Shown one piece after another: positions 35,969 through 44,304 of a DNA stretch of 64,000 nucleotides. The stretch is from Marinilongibacter aquaticus. Lineage in GTDB: Bacteria > Bacteroidota > Bacteroidia > Cytophagales > Spirosomataceae. Each line of letters begins with the position of its first letter. The stretch's first letter is position 1. Under the pieces are notes generated by a model. It had not been told where the DNA came from, did not search any database, and saw only the letters and a program-made list of their open reading frames with translations. The position numbers were made by a program, and so were the translations under genes. The stretch covers positions 3,869,501 through 3,933,500 of the forward strand of contig NZ_CP083757.1 in NCBI RefSeq assembly GCF_020149935.1, written 5' to 3'.

Positions 35969-36891
35969 CAGTTCTTCTGGGCTAATAGATAGAGCACGGC
36001 CATGCGAACGGCTACACCGTTTTCCACTTGATTCAAAATAATGGAATGCGAAGAATCTGCCGCATCACTGCTCAATTCCACTCCACGGTTTATTGGGCCG
36101 GGGTGCATGAGCACAATTTCCTTGTCCAGTGCATCGAGCATTTTTTTGGTGATGCCGAAATACAATGAATATTCGCGGAGCGAAGGGAAATATTTAATTT
36201 GTTGTCTTTCCAATTGTATTCTCAGCACATTGGCAATGTCGCACCAAGCCAAGGCCTCGTGCACATTGTGCCCAACTTTTACGCCCAATTTGGGTAAGTG
36301 TTTTGGGATGAGTGTACTAGGGCCACAAACCATTACTTCAGCTCCAAGTTTTTGCAGGCAGAAAATATTGGAAAGGGCCACTCTAGAATGCAGGATATCG
36401 CCAATTATTGCCACCTTTTTGCCGCGTAAATCACCCACTTTCTCTTGCATGGAATAGGCATCGAGCAGAGCTTGGGTGGGGTGTTCGTGCGTGCCGTCGC
36501 CCGCATTTACAATATTGGCGTCAATGTGTTTGGCCAAGAAAGAAGGAGCTCCGGGGCTGCTGTGCCGCATCACAACCATGTCTACTTTCATCGAAAGTAT
36601 ATTGTTCACCGTATCGAGTAGGGTTTCCCCCTTTTTTACAGAACTCGAGGCGGAAGAAAAATTGACTACATCGGCAGAAAGTCTTTTTTCGGCCAATTCG
36701 AATGACAGTCGGGTCCGTGTAGAATTCTCGAAAAAGACATTAGCAATTGTGATATCTCGAAGAGAAGGGACCTTTTTTATCGGCCTGTTAATGACTTCTT
36801 TAAATTCACGGGCGGTATCTAAAATAAGCTCGATATCAGCATTTTGAAGCTGTTTTATACCTAATAAGTGCTTGGTGCTTAAAGAGGGCAT
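35968..36891 (-). CDS. pyrB: Aspartate carbamoyltransferase catalytic subunit
   Basis: Condenses carbamoyl phosphate and aspartate in the second step of pyrimidine synthesis. The 307-residue protein shows FENSTRTRLSFELAEKRL (carbamoyl phosphate site), SSVKKGETLLDT, HEHPTQALLDAYS, and VLMHPGPINRGVEL. No regulatory pyrI follows; instead nuoC overlaps the stop. A candidate promoter lies 18 bases upstream. Confidence 0.96.
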   Translation of the reverse strand: MPSLSTKHLLGIKQLQNADIELILDTAREFKEVINRPIKKVPSLRDITIANVFFENSTRTRLSFELAEKRLSADVVNFSSASSSVKKGETLLDTVNNILSMKVDMVVMRHSSPGAPSFLAKHIDANIVNAGDGTHEHPTQALLDAYSMQEKVGDLRGKKVAIIGDILHSRVALSNIFCLQKLGAEVMVCGPSTLIPKHLPKLGVKVGHNVHEALAWCDIANVLRIQLERQQIKYFPSLREYSLYFGITKKMLDALDKEIVLMHPGPINRGVELSSDAADSSHSIILNQVENGVAVRMAVLYLLAQKN

Positions 36892-36909
36892 TCGGTATGA
36901 AAAGTTTTA

Positions 36910-36917
36910 CAAAGGTA
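36910..36917 (-). promoter_or_regulatory. Candidate -7 box of pyrB operon
   Basis: Read on the minus strand this is TACCTTTG, an exact TAnnTTTG, 18 bases before the pyrB ATG. A TTG (36942-36940) lies 22 bases upstream, one or two more than the usual spacing. Confidence 0.5.
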
Positions 36918-36954
36918 AAAAAAATGCCTTTGTATGCCGCAAGCAAATCGGAAT

Positions 36955-38154
36955 TTACTTGCGGTACAGTGCCATCATATTTTTAAAAGTGAAGGCTTTT
37001 GTGCCAAACACCTTCGAATCTTCGCCCAAAGGAGAGATTACTATGTCTAAATTGGATTTGAAAGGAGCCAAGCAATATTTGTGAATAGACTGCCTGATTG
37101 TGGAAACGATCAAATCGCCTGCGTTTTTCAAAATGCCATCGATTATAATCACTTCGGGATTGAACAAATGCACGGCCATGGTCAGTCCTTTGCCCAGTTC
37201 GCTGCCCACTTCATAAATAATGTCGATGCAAAACTCATCACCATGAATGGCGGCATGAATCACATCGGCCAAAGTCACATCGCCTTTTATTTCGGCCAAT
37301 GAAGTGGGTTTATTATCGGCCAAACCGCGGTTGGCCTTTCGCACAATGCTGGCGGCTGAAGAAATGGTGTCTAAACAGCCTACTTTTCCGCAGTGGCAAA
37401 GTTCGCCATCGGGTACGATTTGTACATGGCCCAATTCACCGGCAAAACCTGCCGAACCTTCTACAATTTGCCCGTTGTGCAATATGCCAAGCCCCACTCC
37501 CCAGTCCAAATTGATGAGGAGTACATTGCTTTTGTTTTTGGCAAAACCGTAATGATGCTCGCCCAAAAGCGAAGCCCGCGTATCGTTTATGCTGAAAACC
37601 GGAAGATCGTATTTTTCTTCAAGTACTTCGGCAAGCGACTTGTCGCCAAGGTTTACATTCAAATGGGTATGGTTGAAACCCGTTGAGGTTTCGATAAGCC
37701 CGGGAGCTGAAATGCCAATCGCCCAAGGATGTGGGTTGATTTGCAACAATTGGTCAAGTTCGTGAATGATCTTCTTGAGGTAATCTTTACTTTCCAGATC
37801 AATTCTAAAGGTGGTCTTCGTAACGATTTCGTTTCGGAGATCGATGAATACGAAATTGGTTTGGTAAATATTGACATCCAAAACAAGGATGATCTTCTTT
37901 TTCGGATTGAGGTCGTAATAAACAGGTCTTCGCCCCGATTTGGTTTTGGCGGCTCCCATTTCGATCACCCACTCGCTTTTTATGAGGTCGTCGAGCATGG
38001 CCGTCACAGAGGGTACACTGGTGTGTAGTTCTTTGGCCAACTTTGCAATCGAACTGCTTCCTTTTTCAAAGAGGTGAGAAAGTATTCTCGTATAGCTAAC
38101 TCGTTTTTTCCGATCTACCAACGACTGGGGTGTCAGTGAAATGGGGTCTAGCAT
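36955..38154 (-). CDS. ROK family transcriptional regulator (NagC/XylR type)
   Basis: A 399-residue sugar-responsive regulator. The N-terminal winged helix (about 15-80; RILSHLFEKGSSSIAKLAKELHTS split here by length) is followed by a ROK sugar-kinase fold. The ROK signature includes ISAPGLIETSTG, FAGELGHVQIVPDG and the zinc site CHCGKVGCLDT, all intact. Such proteins usually repress sugar-use genes until a sugar or sugar phosphate binds. The target cannot be read from neighbours: pyrB lies downstream and a beta-propeller gene upstream. A small palindrome just upstream may be its own operator. Confidence 0.9.
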   Translation of the reverse strand: MLDPISLTPQSLVDRKKRVSYTRILSHLFEKGSSSIAKLAKELHTSVPSVTAMLDDLIKSEWVIEMGAAKTKSGRRPVYYDLNPKKKIILVLDVNIYQTNFVFIDLRNEIVTKTTFRIDLESKDYLKKIIHELDQLLQINPHPWAIGISAPGLIETSTGFNHTHLNVNLGDKSLAEVLEEKYDLPVFSINDTRASLLGEHHYGFAKNKSNVLLINLDWGVGLGILHNGQIVEGSAGFAGELGHVQIVPDGELCHCGKVGCLDTISSAASIVRKANRGLADNKPTSLAEIKGDVTLADVIHAAIHGDEFCIDIIYEVGSELGKGLTMAVHLFNPEVIIIDGILKNAGDLIVSTIRQSIHKYCLAPFKSNLDIVISPLGEDSKVFGTKAFTFKNMMALYRK

Positions 38155-38178
38155 TTTTTCAAATTTTTAAGAATTAGG

Positions 38179-38193
38179 GTTGTAAGTAACAAC
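38179..38193. promoter_or_regulatory. Candidate ROK operator
   Basis: GTTGTaagtaACAAC is a palindrome with 5-bp arms, 25 bases upstream of the ROK regulator start. It is short and may be chance. Confidence 0.25.
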
Positions 38194-38237
38194 AGATCGG
38201 ATAAAATTACGCTATATTTTTAAAAAAAATGCATAAA

Positions 38238-39542
38238 TTATTGTGATATTATTGGAACTAGATCGTGTATGCCACTTTGTACATAGACCTTTGCTTTCTG
38301 TTTTTGTATTTCTTTGGGGTTGTTTTTATTGAAATTTAAAAATTCAATGCCCCCAAAATGCTGTCCGATAGTGAGATATTGACTGACCGAGTAGGCTATA
38401 TGATTCCCGCTTTGGTCGAAAACCGCCTTCGAGGGCAGGATTCCATCCATTTTTGTTTTCTCGATTTCCTTTAAAATCCCGTTTGAAGCCAAGGATATTA
38501 TGGAGAGTGACCATTCGCCCGATTGTTTCGACTCATTCGGAAGCAGAAAAGACCTTTCTACATTGGTGACGATAATGTGCTGTCCATCGGGATGAATGTC
38601 GAATCCTATGGGGTTTTCCCCAACTTCCACTTTCGAAAGAAGATAATGTTGGTTTTGCGGAGAATCTAAATTCAGTTTAAGTACAAAAAGCTCGCCCTTG
38701 GCGTTGTTTCCGAGCTCGTCCATCGCTTTACGGCTGTCGAGCACGATAAAATGATTGAAATCTGGAGTGAAAGAGCCCGTTACAGGCACGCCACCGATTT
38801 GAATGGTTTCGCCGTAATTTTCCAAACGGATGATCTTCTTCGTGGGGCGGTCTCGCACGACTTGCAAAATGCCCAAAGAAGCTTCGTCTTGATTGAGATA
38901 GGCTAAAAACTCACCGTTTTTGTGCCATTCCAAATTCGTGATACGTCCTGGAGGAAGAGAGGCCGGTTTTTTGATCAGAGCTACGGGTTTCCCGCTTTCA
39001 TCCAATTCATAAAGTTCGATTTCCCGATTGTATTCTTCCGTGGAAATGGCGAGGTATTGCCCTTCGGCATCCAAGGCGATGGAGGTAGGATTGTGGCCCA
39101 CTTCAAAACGGTACAAGGATTTGGGCATGGCCAAATCGGAGATGTCTATGACGGTGACGTACTTGCCGTTCGGGAAATCGCCCAGATCGCTTATCCGCTC
39201 TCGGGTGGTTAAGGTTTCTCCTTTTGTTTCCAACACATACGCCACAGTATGCTGTGGGTTTAGAACCACATTTTGACTTTGTCCGAGTATGGAATTCGAG
39301 GCGAAATCACTGTGAATGGGCTGGTGATCGTCGTAGCCCAGGGGGAATGATAAGGTCGAGACGGCATCTTTATTATTGGGTTCTTTCCGCAGGTCTCCGT
39401 CCACGTAGCTGAAAGCAGACATGTCTGCATCGGAGAGAAAGAGAAGGCCCTTGGCTTCAAAATTTACATCTTGAGCAAAAGCCAAATTCCCAATAAAAAA
39501 AAGGAGAGAGAGGCTGGGCCAATTAATGGAAACTTTCTGCAT
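38238..39542 (-). CDS. Exported beta-propeller protein, lactonase/YVTN-like
   Basis: From ATG 39542 this is a 434-residue protein with a signal peptide (SLLFFIGNLAFAQ). The mature part has repeated beta-propeller blades with the pattern of YVTN/lactonase proteins: TVIDISDLAMPKSLYRFEVGHNPTSIALDAEG, NPIGFDIHPDGQHIIVTN and SKAVFDQSGNHIAYSV, each shown here only as blade markers. The ligand or activity is unknown. It overlaps the 3' end of the Dabb gene by 20 bases, so the two are likely coupled. Confidence 0.75.
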   Translation of the reverse strand: MQKVSINWPSLSLLFFIGNLAFAQDVNFEAKGLLFLSDADMSAFSYVDGDLRKEPNNKDAVSTLSFPLGYDDHQPIHSDFASNSILGQSQNVVLNPQHTVAYVLETKGETLTTRERISDLGDFPNGKYVTVIDISDLAMPKSLYRFEVGHNPTSIALDAEGQYLAISTEEYNREIELYELDESGKPVALIKKPASLPPGRITNLEWHKNGEFLAYLNQDEASLGILQVVRDRPTKKIIRLENYGETIQIGGVPVTGSFTPDFNHFIVLDSRKAMDELGNNAKGELFVLKLNLDSPQNQHYLLSKVEVGENPIGFDIHPDGQHIIVTNVERSFLLPNESKQSGEWSLSIISLASNGILKEIEKTKMDGILPSKAVFDQSGNHIAYSVSQYLTIGQHFGGIEFLNFNKNNPKEIQKQKAKVYVQSGIHDLVPIISQ

Positions 39543-39846
39543 CGTAAACTCTGACCCTTTCCCAGTATTGTGCACAATTGTCTATGAACTCCAAGTGTTG
39601 GGGGTGGGTTTGGTATTCGTCTTGATCGGCCTTGTTTTTGAAAATGAACGTGATTGAAAAACTGTAGGTCGTATCGATCACTTCACGGTTTGTTGTGGAG
39701 GGTACGCCCACATAGGCTTGGTCGATAAGGTCTATTTGAGCCAGTTTTTTCAGGCCATTGTGCAAGCCTTCTTGGTGTGCCTTATTGTCCTTTTCTTTGA
39801 GCCAAAAGAACACGGTATGTACAAATCCTTGGTTTATTTCTCTCAT
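39523..39846 (-). CDS. Dabb (stress-responsive alpha/beta barrel) domain protein
   Basis: A 107-residue single-domain protein. VHTVFFWLKEKDNKAHQEGL opens with the family's conserved His, and YSFSITFIFKNKADQDEYQTHPQHLEFI contains the HP-H motif typical of Dabb proteins. Dabb domains form dimeric alpha/beta barrels; some are enzymes, many are of unknown role. It is the first gene of a unit with the beta-propeller gene and has a candidate promoter 20 bases upstream. Confidence 0.88.
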   Translation of the reverse strand: MREINQGFVHTVFFWLKEKDNKAHQEGLHNGLKKLAQIDLIDQAYVGVPSTTNREVIDTTYSFSITFIFKNKADQDEYQTHPQHLEFIDNCAQYWERVRVYDAESFH

Positions 39847-39866
39847 TCGGTTAAGATTGTTTTATG

Positions 39867-39874
39867 CAAAAATA
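39867..39874 (-). promoter_or_regulatory. Candidate -7 box of the Dabb gene
   Basis: Read on the minus strand this is TATTTTTG, an exact TAnnTTTG, 20 bases before the Dabb ATG. Confidence 0.45.
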
Positions 39875-39907
39875 TAGGTTAAAAATTAATTATTCGCCTT
39901 GTTTCTA

Positions 39908-41098
39908 TTATTTAGAACCCAAAAAAGCCTGAAGAACCCCCAAAAGGAATACGGAAATGCTGCTGTCGTGATCTCCACCATCAATGGTTGTTAGACTTAC
40001 TTTTTCTGCCCCGTTGGCGAGCATTTGTGTATAGGCTGTCTGCGAATTGATGTAGGGCACGTAATCGTCCATATTGCCATGGTAAAGTTTCACTTCGCCT
40101 TCGGGTTTCCAGTTGTAGATGTCGTTATCGGCTACCGCATCACTGAGGTCGAGCAGGCGTCCGCTATTGAAATCTGAAACAAAGTCGGAAGTAAAGGTTT
40201 CGTTTAAACTGACATTTATCTGCGAAAGGTATCCTTCGTCTTCAATCTCGCTGGCATAGGGCTCTTTGAAGATTTCGCTGTAGTTCAAACCCAAGGTATA
40301 GGCTTTGTTGTAGGTGTCGAGCACCCAAAGATAAGAACGGTTTTTGCCCGAATCGGGCGAGCCTTCTTCGTTTACCAAAAGGTTGAAAGAGGCCGTTTTG
40401 TTGTAAGCTCCAGCTCCACAAAGCGAAATACGCACAGGAAGTTCGCTGCTGTAGTTTTCTTGCAAATATTTATGCGTGGCCATTGTGGCGTAACCGCCTT
40501 CGGAATAACCGGCCAGCATCAAATTCCCATTCCATTTTATCTCGTTCTGCTCGATGAACTCTTTCATGGCCCTGATGAAATCGGCATTGGCTATGGCTAA
40601 GCCTTTGTTGTGTTCATAAGGGTGGTCGGCCGCAACGGAGGCCCCGTAACCAATGTAATCGGGCATGCCGACTACTAGGCCGAGGGCTCCGAAGACTTCG
40701 CCAAAAGTGGCTTCGGTATTGGCTTTGAAATTGGAGGGGGCGTCATCTTTGTTGAAAAGCGTGCCGTGTTGAAGGCTAGCCATCGAAAAGGTCTGGCCTT
40801 TGGCACTTTCCGGCAAAATGACGGCCCCGCTGGCTACAATGGGCTGCCCATACAAATCCAGAGTATTGTATCTCAGTTTGTAGAGGTCTACACCATTTTG
40901 AATAAGAAGAGAAACTTGGTCTCCCACGTCGCCCACTTCATTTTGCAGCTTTTCTTGTAGGCCAGCTTTGCTAAAAGACCCGACGAGCTCGGAGTCGACC
41001 AATACCACCGGTTCGGGGCTTTGGTCCTCCGTTTTTTCGCAGGAAAAAAGGGAAAGGCTTAGGAAAAGTACGTAGAGGGGCCTGAGTGTTTTGTTCAT
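39908..41098 (-). CDS. Secretory-lipase-type alpha/beta hydrolase, lipoprotein
   Basis: A 396-residue lipoprotein (lipobox LFSC, Cys20). The alpha/beta hydrolase domain has nucleophile Ser199 in LAGYSEGGYA, a likely Asp in YHGNMDDYVP, and a likely His in IDGGDHDSS. The SLQHGTLF and MPDYIGYGAS segments match the secretory lipase family, which hydrolyses lipid or other esters. It is probably anchored in the outer membrane. It overlaps the MarR gene stop by 4 bases, so its expression is tied to that regulator. Confidence 0.85.
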   Translation of the reverse strand: MNKTLRPLYVLFLSLSLFSCEKTEDQSPEPVVLVDSELVGSFSKAGLQEKLQNEVGDVGDQVSLLIQNGVDLYKLRYNTLDLYGQPIVASGAVILPESAKGQTFSMASLQHGTLFNKDDAPSNFKANTEATFGEVFGALGLVVGMPDYIGYGASVAADHPYEHNKGLAIANADFIRAMKEFIEQNEIKWNGNLMLAGYSEGGYATMATHKYLQENYSSELPVRISLCGAGAYNKTASFNLLVNEEGSPDSGKNRSYLWVLDTYNKAYTLGLNYSEIFKEPYASEIEDEGYLSQINVSLNETFTSDFVSDFNSGRLLDLSDAVADNDIYNWKPEGEVKLYHGNMDDYVPYINSQTAYTQMLANGAEKVSLTTIDGGDHDSSISVFLLGVLQAFLGSK

Positions 41099-41562
41099 TC
41101 TGAGTCTTTGCCGTTTCTGAGCTTGTCGAGCAATGTATTCAGTGTTTCAAGGTCTTCTTCGTCCAAGTCGATCATGTCTTGTTCGAGTTTATACAATTCG
41201 GTGCTTACTTTTTCGAGAAAGCTCATGCCCGCCTCTGTAATGAGCACGTCGCAGGCTCTTCTGTCATCCGATCTGTAATTTCTGTCGACATAACCTTTTT
41301 GAAGCAACTTGTCTACCAAACGCGAAGCGTTCGACATTTTATCAAGCATACGCTCGATAATGCCGTTTATTGTTATCGGTTCAGGATGGCGTCCCTTCAA
41401 TATACGCAGCACGTTGTACTGCTGAACTGTGATGCCGTGTTTCTTCAATAGCTTGAACTGCCTGTCGCAGAACCAGTTATTGGTATACATCACGTTCACC
41501 ATCGTTTTTTCAACGGTGTTTTTGAATGGCTTCGTTTGTTTGATTTCTTTTTCGATTGTCAT
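41095..41562 (-). CDS. MarR family transcriptional regulator
   Basis: A 155-residue winged-helix regulator. The central part, GITVQQYNVLRILKGRHPEPITINGIIERM, covers the first DNA-contact helices, and MSNASRLVDKLLQKGYVDRNY is the recognition helix and wing, followed by the family's DRR motif (SDDRRACDVLITEAG). It begins a two-gene unit with the lipase gene and is divergent from maf. Two AATGTATG direct repeats in the gap (41593 and 41611) might be part of an operator, with weak support. Confidence 0.92.
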   Translation of the reverse strand: MTIEKEIKQTKPFKNTVEKTMVNVMYTNNWFCDRQFKLLKKHGITVQQYNVLRILKGRHPEPITINGIIERMLDKMSNASRLVDKLLQKGYVDRNYRSDDRRACDVLITEAGMSFLEKVSTELYKLEQDMIDLDEEDLETLNTLLDKLRNGKDSE

Positions 41563-41674
41563 AGTCTTTAATGTCCTTTAAATGGTTTTAATAATGTATG
41601 AGTTTTTATAAATGTATGTACTTGTATAAAGAAAGCCCGTAGATTTAACCTCAAATTTAACAAGAAATTGATTT

Positions 41675-42253
41675 ATGAGGTTGAAACTGAGCATGATTTT
41701 AGCGTCGGGCTCTCCAAGAAGGCGTGAAATTTTAACGAATGCGGGATTTTCATTTGATACTTTAGTTACAAATACGGATGAAATATACCCATTGGATTAC
41801 ATTCCTGAGGATGTTCCGGTATTTTTAGCCGAAAAAAAAATGAAGGCCATCGGGTCCGAAAATAAAAATAAAATTGTACTCTGTGCCGACACTGTGGTGA
41901 TCAGAGATCAGAAGATTTACAATAAACCCGCCGATTACGAGGAAGCTTTTGGTATGCTTTCGTCGCTTTCCGACGGTGTGCACAAAGTCGTTACGGGCGT
42001 TTGTATACGTGCAGGCGAGCAGCAGATGTCCTTTTCCGACACCTGTTTGGTGCATTTCAATAAAATGGAAAAGGAAGAGATTGATTATTATTTGAATAAG
42101 CACAAACCTTACGATAAGGCCGGAGCTTACGGTATTCAAGATTTCTTGGGAATGGTCAAAATCGACCGGCTCGAAGGTTCTTATTTTACTGTAATGGGCC
42201 TGCCCATCCATTTGGTTTACGAAAAATTAAAACCGTTTATAGTTTATGAATAA
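41675..42253 (+). CDS. maf: Maf-type nucleoside triphosphate pyrophosphatase
   Basis: Hydrolyses non-canonical or pyrimidine nucleoside triphosphates to the monophosphate. The 192-residue protein has the Maf signature ILASGSPRRREIL at the start, the catalytic-region CADTVVIRDQKIYNKP, GVCIRAGEQQMSFSDTC, and KPYDKAGAYGIQD. The pattern fits the YhdE (dTTP/UTP) group, but the exact specificity is inferred. Its stop overlaps the start of the next small gene. Confidence 0.92.
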   Translation: MRLKLSMILASGSPRRREILTNAGFSFDTLVTNTDEIYPLDYIPEDVPVFLAEKKMKAIGSENKNKIVLCADTVVIRDQKIYNKPADYEEAFGMLSSLSDGVHKVVTGVCIRAGEQQMSFSDTCLVHFNKMEKEEIDYYLNKHKPYDKAGAYGIQDFLGMVKIDRLEGSYFTVMGLPIHLVYEKLKPFIVYE

Positions 42254-42494
42254 AGACGAGATGGTCATCTATTTGAACGAAGAGGATGCCAAAGTTTATG
42301 TCAAAGTGCCTTCGGGAAAAAAGACACATTTCCAGTTGCAAGATCTGCCAGGGAAAGTGCTGCAAGAGGCTGTTCACGATAAAGGAATACACGATTTCGA
42401 TCTCGCCGGACTCGCGGATGGCAATTACTTTGTGATCGTGAATCAAAACGATTACATCCGTTCGAAAAAAATTGTCTTGGGATATCAGCCCTGA
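42246..42494 (+). CDS. Standalone T9SS sorting-domain-like protein
   Basis: An 82-residue protein that looks like a type A type IX secretion C-terminal domain on its own: KVYVKVPSGKKTHFQLQDL, then PGKVLQEAVHDKG, then DLAGLADGNYFVIVN and a last strand SKKIVLGYQP. There is no cargo domain and no signal peptide, so it cannot be exported in the usual way. It overlaps maf by 8 bases and is followed 5 bases later by an outer membrane gene. It may be a real cytoplasmic beta protein or a leftover of a larger gene. Confidence 0.65.
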   Translation: MNKDEMVIYLNEEDAKVYVKVPSGKKTHFQLQDLPGKVLQEAVHDKGIHDFDLAGLADGNYFVIVNQNDYIRSKKIVLGYQP

Positions 42495-42499
42495 AACGC

Positions 42500-43705
42500 A
42501 TGAAGCATTTGAAATACGGACCTATGCTGCTTTTGATGCTGCTTTTGGCTTCAAAGGGTTTTGGGCAAATCTATACGAAAGTTGAGGAAAGGAGGCCCGC
42601 CAGCCTTTTACTGAAAGCCGGAGCCTTGGGCACGGCCCGTGAAGGGGGAGAGTTGCAAGATCGTTTCGGTGGCCTTTTGGCTTTGGAATGGGCTCTTTCG
42701 AAAAACATGAGCCTCAATGCCGGTTTGGAAAGGCCGTATTCTGTTTCAGATCATGAACGGCGAGCATTTGGCGAGTTTCGTTACTATTTCGAAAGCCACA
42801 TTGCCAAAGCACATTTCAGCGGTACTTATTTGGCACCGAGTTTCTACTTTTCAGGAGCAAAATCTGAATCCTCACCCATGGATTTGAACGATTTCAGGAG
42901 TCCAACCGATCCAAAGGCTTTTCAGTTGAACAAGGGCTACGGTTTGCGTTTTGGCCGCGAGGTTTTGGGTTTAATTGATTTCGGTTTGATGGCCGGAGTC
43001 GACAATGCCATTGAAAAAACACGGGCTTTGGCCACAAGTCAATTTGAAGTGAAAAATACGGCGTTGCCCTTTTTGCGGTCTTATTTCCGGTTTCATTTGC
43101 CTTTTGCACTGGACGGGAAAGGAGCATTTAGCCCGATTTTGAAAAGTGGAGAGAGAAGGGAGAAAATCTTAAAACTGGGCTTGGACGACCTTTTTGATTT
43201 TTCGAAACGGGGCATTTATTTCAACCCTGTAATTGCCTACGAGCAGCGTGTGGCCAAACGGACGTCTGTCAATCTCGAAAGTCAATTCAATTTTTCGCGA
43301 TTCAAAGCTTTCGACCTGCTGAACGACAGTGCCCTTGAATTTTCTGAAGAGAAATACCTCAATCAAAATCTGAGCTTTTCGGCCGAATTGCAAGGGCGAT
43401 ATTACGTGGTGCCTTTTAAAAGTGACAAATCGGGTGAGAATCTGAGTCTAGAAGGTATTTATGCGGGCATGTTGGGAAGGTACTATACGCATTCGAACGA
43501 AACCTTCCGGCAATATTGGTCATTCGACAAGAACAATCGGCTCGATCTGGGCATTAATTTGGGTATGCAGAAATCTTTTGCACGGCATTACCTTGTCGAT
43601 GTGTATGTGGCCTACGCGGCCAATCTGTATGCGGCAAATGAAGGAGCCAAGAAGGGATCTTTGCTTGGCGGAATTCAATTTTATTGGATTCCCGACCTTC
43701 CTTAA
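42500..43705 (+). CDS. Hypothetical outer membrane beta-barrel protein
   Basis: A 401-residue protein with a signal peptide (LLLMLLLASKGFGQ) and many alternating amphipathic strands with aromatic girdles, for example FGEFRYYFESHIAKAHF, GTYLAPSFYFSG and HYLVDVYVAYAANLY, ending near GGIQFYWIPD. This suggests an outer membrane barrel of 12 or more strands. I do not recognise a family. It follows maf and the sorting-domain-like gene with overlaps or short gaps. Confidence 0.75.
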   Translation: MKHLKYGPMLLLMLLLASKGFGQIYTKVEERRPASLLLKAGALGTAREGGELQDRFGGLLALEWALSKNMSLNAGLERPYSVSDHERRAFGEFRYYFESHIAKAHFSGTYLAPSFYFSGAKSESSPMDLNDFRSPTDPKAFQLNKGYGLRFGREVLGLIDFGLMAGVDNAIEKTRALATSQFEVKNTALPFLRSYFRFHLPFALDGKGAFSPILKSGERREKILKLGLDDLFDFSKRGIYFNPVIAYEQRVAKRTSVNLESQFNFSRFKAFDLLNDSALEFSEEKYLNQNLSFSAELQGRYYVVPFKSDKSGENLSLEGIYAGMLGRYYTHSNETFRQYWSFDKNNRLDLGINLGMQKSFARHYLVDVYVAYAANLYAANEGAKKGSLLGGIQFYWIPDLP

Positions 43706-43727
43706 CATTCAAGAAACTTGATAAATG

Positions 43728-43735
43728 TATTTTTG
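43728..43735 (+). promoter_or_regulatory. Candidate -7 box of the deoxyribonucleotidase gene
   Basis: TATTTTTG is an exact TAnnTTTG match 27 bases before the ATG at 43763, in a 57-base gap. Confidence 0.4.
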
Positions 43736-43762
43736 TTCCAAAGAAATAATTGAAGACAATTT

Positions 43763-44290
43763 ATGGAGAAGATGAGAATAGCCATTGATATGGACGACGT
43801 AATGGCCGATACTTCGGAGGCCATTGTGCAGATTTACAATGAGGCTTTTGGCACCTTACACAGTAAAAACGATTTCCTGACGGATTTGCGTTGGGCCGAT
43901 CATCACGAAAATTACCAAAAGGTCCGTCACCAGCTTTTCGAGCCGGGCTTTTTTCGGAATATTCCAGTAATGGAAGGGGCACAAGAAGTGGTAAAAGCCT
44001 TGCACGATCGCTACGAGCTTTTTGTGGTTTCGGCCGCAATGGAGTTTCCCAATTCTTTGAAAGACAAATACGATTGGTTGGAAGAACATTTTCCGTATAT
44101 TCATTGGAAAAACATCGTGTTTTGCGGTGATAAGTCCATAGTTAGGGCTCATGTGATTATCGACGACCATGAGAAAAACCTGATTGATTTCGAAGGGCGT
44201 GCGATGATGTTCAACGCCATGCACAATTTGGAAATCGAAGGTTACGAAAGAGTAATGAATTGGCAGGAAGTGGGCGAACGACTGCTTTAA
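43763..44290 (+). CDS. 5'(3')-deoxyribonucleotidase (NT5C type)
   Basis: A 175-residue HAD-superfamily phosphatase that would dephosphorylate deoxyribonucleoside monophosphates. Motif I is IAIDMDDVMAD with Asp9 and Asp11; motif II is FVVSAAMEFPNS; motif IV is HVIIDDHEKNLIDF. GFFRNIPVMEGAQEVVKAL is typical of the NT5C group. It is followed 14 bases later by the lysoplasmalogenase gene and probably shares its transcript. Confidence 0.88.
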   Translation: MEKMRIAIDMDDVMADTSEAIVQIYNEAFGTLHSKNDFLTDLRWADHHENYQKVRHQLFEPGFFRNIPVMEGAQEVVKALHDRYELFVVSAAMEFPNSLKDKYDWLEEHFPYIHWKNIVFCGDKSIVRAHVIIDDHEKNLIDFEGRAMMFNAMHNLEIEGYERVMNWQEVGERLL

Positions 44291-44304
44291 AACAACAATA
44301 AATA

